Part shown: positions 26,561 through 34,359 of the stretch, in pieces
How the letters are laid out: each line of letters begins with the position of its first letter
How positions within the stretch are numbered: position 1 is the first letter of the stretch
Assembly: GCF_000006445.2 (NCBI RefSeq)
Contig: NC_006046.2
Coordinates: forward strand, 930,001-994,000
DNA: 64,000 nucleotides
Origin: Debaryomyces hansenii CBS767
Lineage: Eukaryota; Ascomycota; Pichiomycetes; Serinales; Debaryomycetaceae
Direction of reading: 5' to 3'
Notes under the pieces: generated by a model
Told to the model about the DNA's origin: nothing
Database searches by the model: none
What the model saw: only the letters and a program-made list of their open reading frames with translations
Made by a program: the position numbers and the translations under genes

Positions 26561-29319
26561 ATACAAGAAAAAGATGCCGGCCAGTTCTAGTTTGTAATAA
26601 TTGTCATAAAAAGAAAAAGAGATGCGATCGTAATCTTCCATGTGCTAACTGTATTAAGTTAAATATTGATGATACTTGTTCTTATGACAGTCAAAAAGAG
26701 GATGTGCTGGAAAGAAAGAAGTTGAGTCCTTTTGAATCAACAGAATACATAGAGAAACAAACGGTACCCTTTGAATCATCAGTGAACCATAAAATTGAAA
26801 GACTAAGTAACAAGATCAATGAGCTAGAGGCCTCGATAACTATAGCCACATTACACAGTGATAAAGCCTCCAATAATCACATAGGCGATAAATTTAAAAT
26901 TGGAAACCGAAATAGCTCTCTAACCAAATTGAAAGCATCAAAATATACTCCTGACTCATCAAATTCATTTTTATTTATAGGGACAAACCCGGTTGAAGAA
27001 GGCGAACATATAATCAATTTTCTTGCTACATTTCATGGGACTTCTAATGGCATTGTAAATGCGCAAGTTTCTCCTCTTGGGCCTTTGCGTTTTCTTGTCC
27101 TTCTGAGACAAGATCCCTGTGGAAACATGACTAGGAAATTTTTACTAGCGCATTCACTGAAGACATCAACATCGGGAGGTACAAAGGACCAAATTCTATG
27201 TTCACCAAATGAAGAACTAGAACAAAAGTCACGTAATTTTTACGGTACCAGTTACATTAAAAGGATAAAAAAACAACCTTCAATAGCTGATACTGCGGAA
27301 ATGAAGAATGCTATATCGAACTTTAGTCTTAAGTTAGGAGTATGCATTTTTTCAGGAGAGAAATTATGTAATTATAGCTGTTTATCGGACCAAATAAAGC
27401 ACGCTTTACCGAATAGAGAAATACTTAGTTTACTTGTTGATAGGTTTTTTGATTCTTTGTATCCATTTTTCCCAGTATTAGATGAACAAAGCTTTAAATC
27501 CGACGTTTCTGGAATCATTGGTGGTGATATTGACAACCATTTCCACGAGATTATTGATATTATTAAGTTGGAAAATTTAAAAGATCTAGCCACTTCAGCA
27601 ACTTTATTAATCGTTTTAAGATTAAGTTATTTATCTTTGTTTAGTAATAATGTGCAGATGAATGAATTTAGGTTGAACTCGAAAGAAGGTACAGGAGATT
27701 GTCCTAAAATGAAATTCCTATTGAACAACCCTATCCCATTGGAAACATTGAATGTAGCTGAGTTATGCATTAGCGAATTCGAATGGATTAAGAAACCAAG
27801 TTTGGAAGTTTTTCAAGCATTGGCCATGATTCAGATTTATAGAACAAACGCTCCAGAGGAGGATACATTTAGAAGATTTGAATCTGCGATTAGTGTTGGG
27901 AATTTATATCAGATGGCCAAGACGTTGATTTTGAATCGGGATCCAGATTGTCTTCTGTATATTTATGAAAAAAAAATGGATGAAGGAACAAAGATGTTAA
28001 AGCGAAGATTATGGTACTATTTAATAATTGCGGACATTGAAGATTCAATAGTTTATGGCACCCCTATTTATACAACAGAACAGGATTTTGATACAAAGCC
28101 TCCATTTATTCCACAAGATGCCCAAACAAATTTTTATGAGGGTAGAGAACGCTCGCTTATTTCGAGTATTAATAGTCTACATCCCGTTATCATGGTCGTT
28201 CATACGATCCTTGAAATGATATACAAAGTTAAGTCGGATATGAATATTTCGATTTTAGCTAAATATTTATCTAATCTTGAGATTTTGGTGCAAGATATCC
28301 TTGGAACTTTCAATGATTATCTTATTATCGATAATAAATACAAATGCAAAACTTTGAAGATACAAAAATTTCGATTGTACATGTATTGTAAGATAATGTT
28401 GCTGTATATTTACTATGCCTTTTATTTGTATTATGAGGAAAAGGAGAACATTCACTTGAGTTTATTTTACTTAAAGAAACTGATCGCCATTATTTTCTGC
28501 GAAATGGCAGGTGTTTCTAAGGAATTTTTATACATGGCTGATACATATTTCGGATCAGCATTTGCATTGACTGTTACACCTATTCTTCAAGTTTTTAATA
28601 GAATGGAAGCTGTGCTATTTCAATTTCAAATTAGATTAAATTGCACACAAAGATTGGTAAAAAACAATTCACTTGCCAAGGAGGCACTTGGTTCAGTTCA
28701 AGATGATTCGTATATTCAGCGTTTAAATAATTTACGTCATCTTTTTAAAGCTTTTGAGACTCCAAATGGCGATTTTATTTCAACTTTGAGTAGCCGCTAC
28801 TACTTTTCGTGGAGAGTAAAATCTCTCCTGAAAGGACCAAATATACTTTTTGATGGTGTCATAAGTATTCTAGATGAATCAACTACTAATAGCGCAGCTC
28901 TAAGATATTCGTTAATTGAGTTGTGTGATCTAGAAAGTTTATTAAGTGTTTGTCTTAGCATGAAAACTCAGACCAATCTTGCCCAGCTAAAAAATACAAA
29001 TCTTGACGACACAGTTAGTAATGATATTAATCGGGGATTATCTGAATCAGAAAGGTGCATATTGAATGACATGCAAGTTGATAGATTGTGGAAGGTACTA
29101 GATCTATACCGAGAAGAGTTGAATGATACTACATCACAAAATTGCTTTTCCAGGATTGGAAAGAAAGGACCCTCTGTTGATAAAAACTTTTCGTTGGCCC
29201 AAGGTTCTGACGCAATAGCTAACATTGACATTGATTCTCTCCATGGATACACAATTTATAAAGACTTCTCATTCGATGATTTTTTTTTTGATGCCAATCT
29301 TACTACAAGTTTTGACTAA
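26548..29319 (+). CDS. Zn2Cys6 (Gal4-type) transcription regulator
   Basis: 923 residues. The DNA-binding cluster is C16-x2-C19-x6-C26-x5-C32-x2-C35-x8-C44, with a basic KKKKRC stretch. A short linker and a probable dimerising coiled coil (about 81-100, IERLSNKINELEASI) follow. The middle, from about 270 to 700, has the fungal-specific transcription-factor (middle homology) region, including LLVDRFFDSLYPFFPVLDE. The C-terminus is acidic and aromatic (DFSFDDFFFDANL), typical of an activation domain. No orthologue is recognised. Position between two RTA1-like genes suggests it controls them. Several Zn2Cys6 proteins in yeasts (Pdr1, Upc2, Tac1 types) govern lipid and drug-efflux genes, but this is inference. 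Confidence 0.9.
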   Translation: MSTVNTRKRCRPVLVCNNCHKKKKRCDRNLPCANCIKLNIDDTCSYDSQKEDVLERKKLSPFESTEYIEKQTVPFESSVNHKIERLSNKINELEASITIATLHSDKASNNHIGDKFKIGNRNSSLTKLKASKYTPDSSNSFLFIGTNPVEEGEHIINFLATFHGTSNGIVNAQVSPLGPLRFLVLLRQDPCGNMTRKFLLAHSLKTSTSGGTKDQILCSPNEELEQKSRNFYGTSYIKRIKKQPSIADTAEMKNAISNFSLKLGVCIFSGEKLCNYSCLSDQIKHALPNREILSLLVDRFFDSLYPFFPVLDEQSFKSDVSGIIGGDIDNHFHEIIDIIKLENLKDLATSATLLIVLRLSYLSLFSNNVQMNEFRLNSKEGTGDCPKMKFLLNNPIPLETLNVAELCISEFEWIKKPSLEVFQALAMIQIYRTNAPEEDTFRRFESAISVGNLYQMAKTLILNRDPDCLLYIYEKKMDEGTKMLKRRLWYYLIIADIEDSIVYGTPIYTTEQDFDTKPPFIPQDAQTNFYEGRERSLISSINSLHPVIMVVHTILEMIYKVKSDMNISILAKYLSNLEILVQDILGTFNDYLIIDNKYKCKTLKIQKFRLYMYCKIMLLYIYYAFYLYYEEKENIHLSLFYLKKLIAIIFCEMAGVSKEFLYMADTYFGSAFALTVTPILQVFNRMEAVLFQFQIRLNCTQRLVKNNSLAKEALGSVQDDSYIQRLNNLRHLFKAFETPNGDFISTLSSRYYFSWRVKSLLKGPNILFDGVISILDESTTNSAALRYSLIELCDLESLLSVCLSMKTQTNLAQLKNTNLDDTVSNDINRGLSESERCILNDMQVDRLWKVLDLYREELNDTTSQNCFSRIGKKGPSVDKNFSLAQGSDAIANIDIDSLHGYTIYKDFSFDDFFFDANLTTSFD

Positions 29320-29568
29320 AAAAGCAAATAGAAGCAAATGTTTAGTTGCAATCGTACGTTATGCTCGATCCCTTAAAGATGTATGGCCCGATGTGAACAA
29401 CAAGTAAAAATAATATTGAAGATAGACCACTAAGCACGTCTTTAATTATAGAAAATCGAGGAGACCAAATATCTAGTTTTTTACGTAAATCCTATATGAT
29501 CTCTATAAATTAGATGCAAGATTAGAATTTGGTTGCATATCGAAACTCTCCACCATCCCTTTTTAAAA

Positions 29569-29611
29569 AGATCCACAATATACACCCTTCAGATCAGTAC
29601 TTTGTGGATCT
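29569..29611. promoter_or_regulatory. Perfect 10-bp inverted repeat between the regulator and the second RTA gene
   Basis: AGATCCACAA at 29569-29578 is matched by its exact reverse complement TTGTGGATCT at 29602-29611, with 23 bases between. It lies about 310-350 bp before the second RTA start. It could be a dyad operator or a hairpin in the regulator's 3' end. The arms lack CCG triplets, so another factor would be involved. Confidence 0.35.
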
Positions 29612-29739
29612 ATATATAATCACTTTGTTCGTTGATTTAATGCGATATCATATTATACACGATTACCAATAGAGAGGCTTGAATTAGTTGTGTAGCTCAT
29701 ATATGTAGGTATTTTTAGAGTGATGAGCCTGCACACAAA

Positions 29740-29821
29740 AGTCATAAAGGCTTCTTTTACAGCTTCGCTTTGTTCTTCGATCTGCCTATCGCCGCTCCGC
29801 TCCGCTCTCTTGATAAAGCCG
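29740..29821 (+). promoter_or_regulatory. CCG cluster and GTCATA...GGCTTCTTTT motif upstream of the second RTA gene
   Basis: CCG triplets in one orientation start at 29792, 29797 and 29802 (three tandem CCGCT units) and at 29819. The 11-mer CTATCGCCGCT at 29786-29796 equals that upstream of the first RTA gene. Just before it, GTCATAAAGGCTTCTTTTACA (29741-29761) resembles a stretch at 32405-32432 upstream of the MFS gene (GTCATA, then AGAGGCTTCTTTTTACA). So this promoter has one motif in common with each neighbour. Confidence 0.5.
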
Positions 29822-29917
29822 CTATTAATATATCTATATATATGCAAATGAAAAGAGAATTGAATGTGAATCAATTTTACTTTAAAAGAAATTGTCTAAC
29901 AGGTGTCAAAACTAAGT

Positions 29918-30904
29918 ATGGCAGAAAATCAAACAACTAGCTCATGGAGGGGTTTTACAAAAGATACCTGGAGGGCTTATCCATATACTCCATCTTTTGA
30001 AGCTGCAATAATATTCAGTGCATTTTTTGGGTTGGCAACTATATTCCAAATTATTCAGATATTTAATGCTATTCTACAAAAAGACACAACTAGAAAACGT
30101 GTATTGTATATTTTTCTTCCGTTTTTTCTAGGAGGGATTTTTGAAACACTTGGTTACATTGCTCGAGTATTTTTAAGCTTGGATGTAACTAAATTTGGAC
30201 CCTACATCATACAAATGTTCCTATTATTATTAGGACCTGTATTATTTGCTGCTACATTATACATGTCTTTGGGAAGACTAATTGAACGTATGCATGGTCA
30301 AGAATATTCTATCATTTCATTAAAGTACTCGACGAAAATATTTGTTAAGGTGATGTTATCTCTTTCTTTTATTGCCCAACTTGCTGGTGTTGGTATTTTA
30401 GCTGGTGGTACTCCAGGTACAGGTAAGAAAATAGTTGTTGGAGGGTTAATTGTTCAATTAGTTACTTTCAGTATGTTTATCATAGTGGGATTAGTATTCT
30501 ATTACAAACTCACCAAGTATCCAAGTGAAATTGCAACTACAACTAGACGCTATCCCTCAAAATTCAATAATTGGAATTCTATACTAATCGTTCTTTTTTT
30601 CTGTTCGGTATCGATATTTGTAAGATCTATTTACAGGTTGATCGAGTACACTCAAGGAGATGATGGATATTTGATGTTTCATGAACCTTTTCTTTATTGT
30701 TTTGATGCAGCTCTTATGTTTTTGAATATGTTTCTCTTTCTTTCTCAAGATATCGGAAAATATTATATTACGATCGGTACCGTCAAACTTGATGCATCTC
30801 GAATTGAGGTATGCGAGCTGTCAGGGACGCTAGCCCTGCAGTTAAGCGCACTCCCATATAAAAATTTAAGACTTGGGAGGGCCCTGATGTCTACTCCTAA
30901 CTGA
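29918..30904 (+). CDS. RTA1-like membrane protein, paralogue B
   Basis: 328 residues from the ATG at 29918; a few upstream codons are open but contain no ATG. Seven hydrophobic segments and the family marks are present: YPYTPSFEAAI, GGIFETLGYIARV with Glu and Arg, FNNWNSI and RSIYRLIEYTQGDDGYLMFHE. It is clearly a paralogue of the protein 3.6 kb upstream. Two differences stand out. The helix that reads GDLFSFLVQLAGG in A reads MLSLSFIAQLAGVG here, so the usual Asp is gone. The last ~45 residues (from about TVKLDASRIE) share nothing with A, and their DNA is GC-richer and ends in a different style. A neofunctionalised copy or one with a replaced 3' end are both possible. Confidence 0.85.
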   Translation: MAENQTTSSWRGFTKDTWRAYPYTPSFEAAIIFSAFFGLATIFQIIQIFNAILQKDTTRKRVLYIFLPFFLGGIFETLGYIARVFLSLDVTKFGPYIIQMFLLLLGPVLFAATLYMSLGRLIERMHGQEYSIISLKYSTKIFVKVMLSLSFIAQLAGVGILAGGTPGTGKKIVVGGLIVQLVTFSMFIIVGLVFYYKLTKYPSEIATTTRRYPSKFNNWNSILIVLFFCSVSIFVRSIYRLIEYTQGDDGYLMFHEPFLYCFDAALMFLNMFLFLSQDIGKYYITIGTVKLDASRIEVCELSGTLALQLSALPYKNLRLGRALMSTPN

Positions 30905-31104
30905 GACAAATAATCAGAACGTTATTTCTTCGAGACATATTCTATTTTTAAAGAAGCATATATTTTATCCATTTTTACTGAAAATATAAATACAAGATCA
31001 AACTCTACAGCCTGGTGATAAATGTTCACCCCATACAAAAAAGTAAAATTGTTCTGTTTTTCAGAGTCCCATGACTTCATAATACTATTAAATCAAAACA
31101 TCAG

Positions 31105-31233
31105 ATGAGAATCATCAACCAGCTCGGAGTAGTCAAGTATCTCTTTGACAGGCAGAGATCTTTGTCGATTGTGTACACGGTCGGTACCACATGTTGGCAA
31201 AGGTGCGAACTATTTCGCATTATCGTTGGCTAG
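31105..31233 (+). other. Short ORF of 42 codons, possible coding relic
   Basis: An ATG at 31105 opens 42 codons (beginning MRIINQLGVVKYLFDRQRSL) to TAG at 31231. The residues look protein-like, with Trp, Cys and Arg that are rare in random AT-rich translation. It stands alone between the second RTA gene and repeat copy 2. I recognise no family. It may be the remains of a lost gene. Confidence 0.25.
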
Positions 31234-31853
31234 AAGTAGGGAGGTCTTCAACATCGACAAAAGTGAATCTGTAATATTTAGTTATAGTGTGATCGGAATG
31301 GGGGTTTCATATAGTTTTGATTTAGTATAACTATTAATTTCTTTATCCAGTTTACAAATATTAATATGATATATGTAATTCGAATTTTACTATATAATGT
31401 TATATTTAATATTTTGTTTTAATTTTTTAGTTACTGTGCTTGCAGCATGTTTTGTGAGTGAAATATAAATTTAATACCATTCCGAGCCTAAAATTGCTTG
31501 ACATGAACACATTATTAGTTATCAAGTCCAATTATCATTATTCTTTGTAACGGTACTAAATAGATTGTAGGTTGATAGACGGAATACTCGAATTGGTCGC
31601 AGAAGATAGGAATACGGTAATTAAAACTGTGAGACTTTAGATATTTATAATGAATAGTCTACTAGGTACACTAAATTATATAAATATATGATAGAAGCAT
31701 GTATACAGCCTATACACTATAAAACATTATTCCAAAAGTTATGAATCATTACTTATGATACAGTGTAAAACAGATGATAAAATTCTTACTTCAAAATCCT
31801 CGATAATAATTTGTGTAGAGCGGTTTAGGTGCAATCATTAATACTGACACAGC

Positions 31854-31886
31854 TTTTTTATACTCACTGTTCTCTTAAGAGTCATA
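31854..31886 (+). repeat. Short direct repeat, left partner, beside repeat copy 2
   Basis: TTTTTATACTCACTGTT followed by TTAAGAGTCATA (31875-31886) lies just left of repeat copy 2. A similar segment lies to its right at 32372-32410. The 12-mer TTAAGAGTCATA is identical in both. The pair brackets the copy like an imperfect, oversized duplication. Confidence 0.5.
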
Positions 31887-31893
31887 CATGAAG

Positions 31894-32338
31894 ATACTGA
31901 CCATGATCCACGGTAAGTCACGATCATTGCCTGTGTGTACAATAACGTAGCAATGGTCTAGCAACACCTGGGGATCGTGGTTGATGGAAACTAGTGTCTT
32001 CTACACAATTTGGTTGGTTTAATGGTTGTTCCGTGATTTGTCCTACAGAGGGTACAAGCCTAGGCTTTCCTGGGCCTATATTGGATAGCTCTATCCCTCC
32101 ACTACAAAATAGTGACACCTATGTATTGCATCTGCCATCTCGATACTCCAAAACTCGTGGTATGAAGTTAGAATCCACCCTGGAAATCGAAAATGAAAAC
32201 GAATTATTTAGTTCTCTCGAGCTATAAACTGTATAGTAGTATATTTAAGCATATATTTTTATAGCTACACGACATATTGATTTGTATGAAGGCATACATA
32301 GATAAAAAATCTTTTGACGCTCGGACATCTCCATACAT
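31894..32338 (+). repeat. Dispersed ~440-bp repeat, copy 2 (LTR-like)
   Basis: Near-identical to 23815-24258 in the same orientation. If read TG...CA it spans 31898-32337. The left-end inverted repeat is imperfect here (TGACCATGA / TCACGATCA). The internal 77-codon frame differs from copy 1 by two codons (SIPPL against YSPPL) and has no ATG. The bases immediately next to the copy show no short target duplication, but a longer imperfect direct repeat lies outside it on both sides. The two copies bracket the RTA-Zn2Cys6-RTA block. Confidence 0.7.
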
Positions 32339-32371
32339 TTGACTTTATTGATTGGCATCGCACGGCACATA

Positions 32372-32410
32372 TTTTTATACTTACTGTTATCGAAGGTATT
32401 AAGAGTCATA
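32372..32410 (+). repeat. Short direct repeat, right partner, in the MFS promoter
   Basis: TTTTTATACTTACTGTT (32372-32388) followed by TTAAGAGTCATA (32399-32410) matches 31854-31886 on the other side of repeat copy 2, with a short insertion between the two blocks. It sits 110-150 bp before the MFS start, so it may also be a working promoter element that was duplicated. Confidence 0.5.
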
Positions 32411-32519
32411 ACTAAAGAGGCTTCTTTTTACATACATATAAAGGCGTGATTGCAGGCAATTATTATACTGATAGATACTGTTTACATAGAACCTACTAAA
32501 ATTAATAGAGACGCATAAA

Positions 32520-34052
32520 ATGGATCCCCGACCAATTTATTTCAAGACAACCTTACATGAAATTTTGTTCGTATTTGTCATATGTATGGCACAACTCTTA
32601 GCCCAAGGAGGTATAACCATGTCGTTAACGCCCATGAATATAATCCTCGATTCGTTTGCGGAGAATTCGGATTCAATAGAGGGTTCAGAGAGGGTTTGGT
32701 TTATGGGTTCATTTGCGCTAACTGTGGGTACATTCATATTAATTTCGGGTAGATTAGGTGATTTATTTGGATTGAAACAAATGCTATTGGTCGGCTGGGC
32801 ATGGGTTGTAGTCTGGGCAATAGTCACAGGGCTTTCTTATTATAGCCATTCAATCATATTTTTCATAATCTGCAGAGCGTTCCAGGGAATAGGATTTGCA
32901 CTTATATTACCTTGTGCTTTGGGAATATTAGGTAATATTTACCCAATAGGTGATAGAAAGAACTTGGCATTTGGTTGTGTTGGTGCATCTGGACCAGTTG
33001 GTGCCACATTTGGAGCTATATTTGCAGCAATACTTGCCGAGTTAGCATGGTGGCCATGGGTGTTTTGGATATTGGCCATAGTTGCCTGCTTGTTGGGTAT
33101 AACATCGTTTTTCATCATTCCAAATAATATTTCAAACGTGAATAGTGAGCTTGATACAAGAGAAAAATTAAAGAGAATGGATATATTAGGTTCTACTTTT
33201 GGTATAGTCAGTTTGGTGATATTCAATTTTGTGTGGAATCAAGGGCCTGTAGAAGGTTGGGATACACCCTACATTATCGTGCTTTTAATTATATCATCAA
33301 TTGGAATTATATCTTTTTTCTACATTGAGTTAAAAGTTGCCGAATATCCATTATTACCAAAGTCAATCTTCAATTTTAAAATTGGCCTTTTATTGCTGTG
33401 TATCAGCTTTGGCTGGGGCTCCTTTGGTATATGGCAATATTACTACTGGAGTATCGTATTAAACTTGAGACAATACACGCCAATTGCAGCTGGTTTGACC
33501 TACATCCCATTTTTTGTGTTGGGTATTATTGCAGCACTTTCTGTTTCCGTCTTGATTTCCAAAATAAAACCTTCATACATTATTTGTTTTGCCTCAGTAT
33601 CCTTCATGTGTGGGTGCATTATGTTATCCATTATGCCTGTTGATCAATCATACTTTCAAATCTCTATGGGCCAGATGTTTTTGTTAGCGTGGGGAATGGA
33701 TCTAAGCTATCCTGCGGCGGCCTTGATTCTATCGGATTTCTTGCCTCTCCATCATCAAGGAATGGCAGGTTCGTTGGTATCAACCGTAGTTAATTATTCT
33801 GTTTCCTTGTTTCTAGGAATTGCAAGTACTGTGGAAATACAAACGATGCAGCATCATCATAATACGCTAAAAAGTTATAGAGCCGCGATCTACATGGGCA
33901 TTGGCGTGGCCTTCCTCGGAGTTTTATTTGCTATTATTTTTATAGTAGCTCAACATACTAAAAACGATCCCGATCCTGAGATTACGGTTGTTAAAGAGCC
34001 TTCAATCACAGATGTTGACTCGAAAGAAATAAAAGTACCACTCGATATATAG
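32520..34052 (+). CDS. MFS transporter, DHA2 (14-helix drug:H+ antiporter) family, Atr1/Amf1-like
   Basis: 510 residues with about 14 hydrophobic segments and a hydrophilic C-terminus (from about QHTKNDPDPE). The MFS loop-2/3 signature is seen as GRLGDLFGLKQMLLVG, and CRAFQGIGFALILPCALGIL corresponds to motif B/C of proton antiporters. The length and the start of helix 1 (AQLLAQGGITMSLTPMNII) resemble S. cerevisiae Atr1, YMR279C and Amf1 (YOR378W), which export aminotriazole or boron, or move ammonium. The substrate cannot be deduced. It is the last gene of the accessory block and shares an upstream motif with RTA paralogue B, so joint regulation is possible. Confidence 0.85.
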   Translation: MDPRPIYFKTTLHEILFVFVICMAQLLAQGGITMSLTPMNIILDSFAENSDSIEGSERVWFMGSFALTVGTFILISGRLGDLFGLKQMLLVGWAWVVVWAIVTGLSYYSHSIIFFIICRAFQGIGFALILPCALGILGNIYPIGDRKNLAFGCVGASGPVGATFGAIFAAILAELAWWPWVFWILAIVACLLGITSFFIIPNNISNVNSELDTREKLKRMDILGSTFGIVSLVIFNFVWNQGPVEGWDTPYIIVLLIISSIGIISFFYIELKVAEYPLLPKSIFNFKIGLLLLCISFGWGSFGIWQYYYWSIVLNLRQYTPIAAGLTYIPFFVLGIIAALSVSVLISKIKPSYIICFASVSFMCGCIMLSIMPVDQSYFQISMGQMFLLAWGMDLSYPAAALILSDFLPLHHQGMAGSLVSTVVNYSVSLFLGIASTVEIQTMQHHHNTLKSYRAAIYMGIGVAFLGVLFAIIFIVAQHTKNDPDPEITVVKEPSITDVDSKEIKVPLDI

Positions 34053-34359
34053 CTTAATTTTGCAATAATATACTTACTGAATTTGTACCTGGCGTGCGCG
34101 TATCAATATGATTTTGGATTGAAAATTAATCCTATACCGACCATAAGCATAGTTAGAAATACATCAATCAATCTAACATAAGGTACATTTGTATAGCGCT
34201 AGGAGGTGTATAAGAAGGTTTTTTGTAAATATTATTACACCTGTACATTCAACCTAAATTAAAGGTTTAAATTATTCGTTGATATTAGGTTATTAATATA
34301 TTATTGAAAGAAGTAAGGCATATATAAAATAAAGGTAACCAACTTAGATTCATATTAAG
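34053..34359. other. Intergenic MFS-HFI1, nothing recognised
   Basis: 307 bp of AT-rich DNA between two plus-strand genes. It must hold the MFS 3' end and the HFI1 promoter. I see no repeat, RNA gene or distinctive motif. Confidence 0.5.

Noticed and set aside
31145..31330. 61-codon frame near 31145
   Set aside because: It starts at TTG and has no ATG. The overlapping 42-codon ATG frame at 31105 is more protein-like. Neither is well supported.
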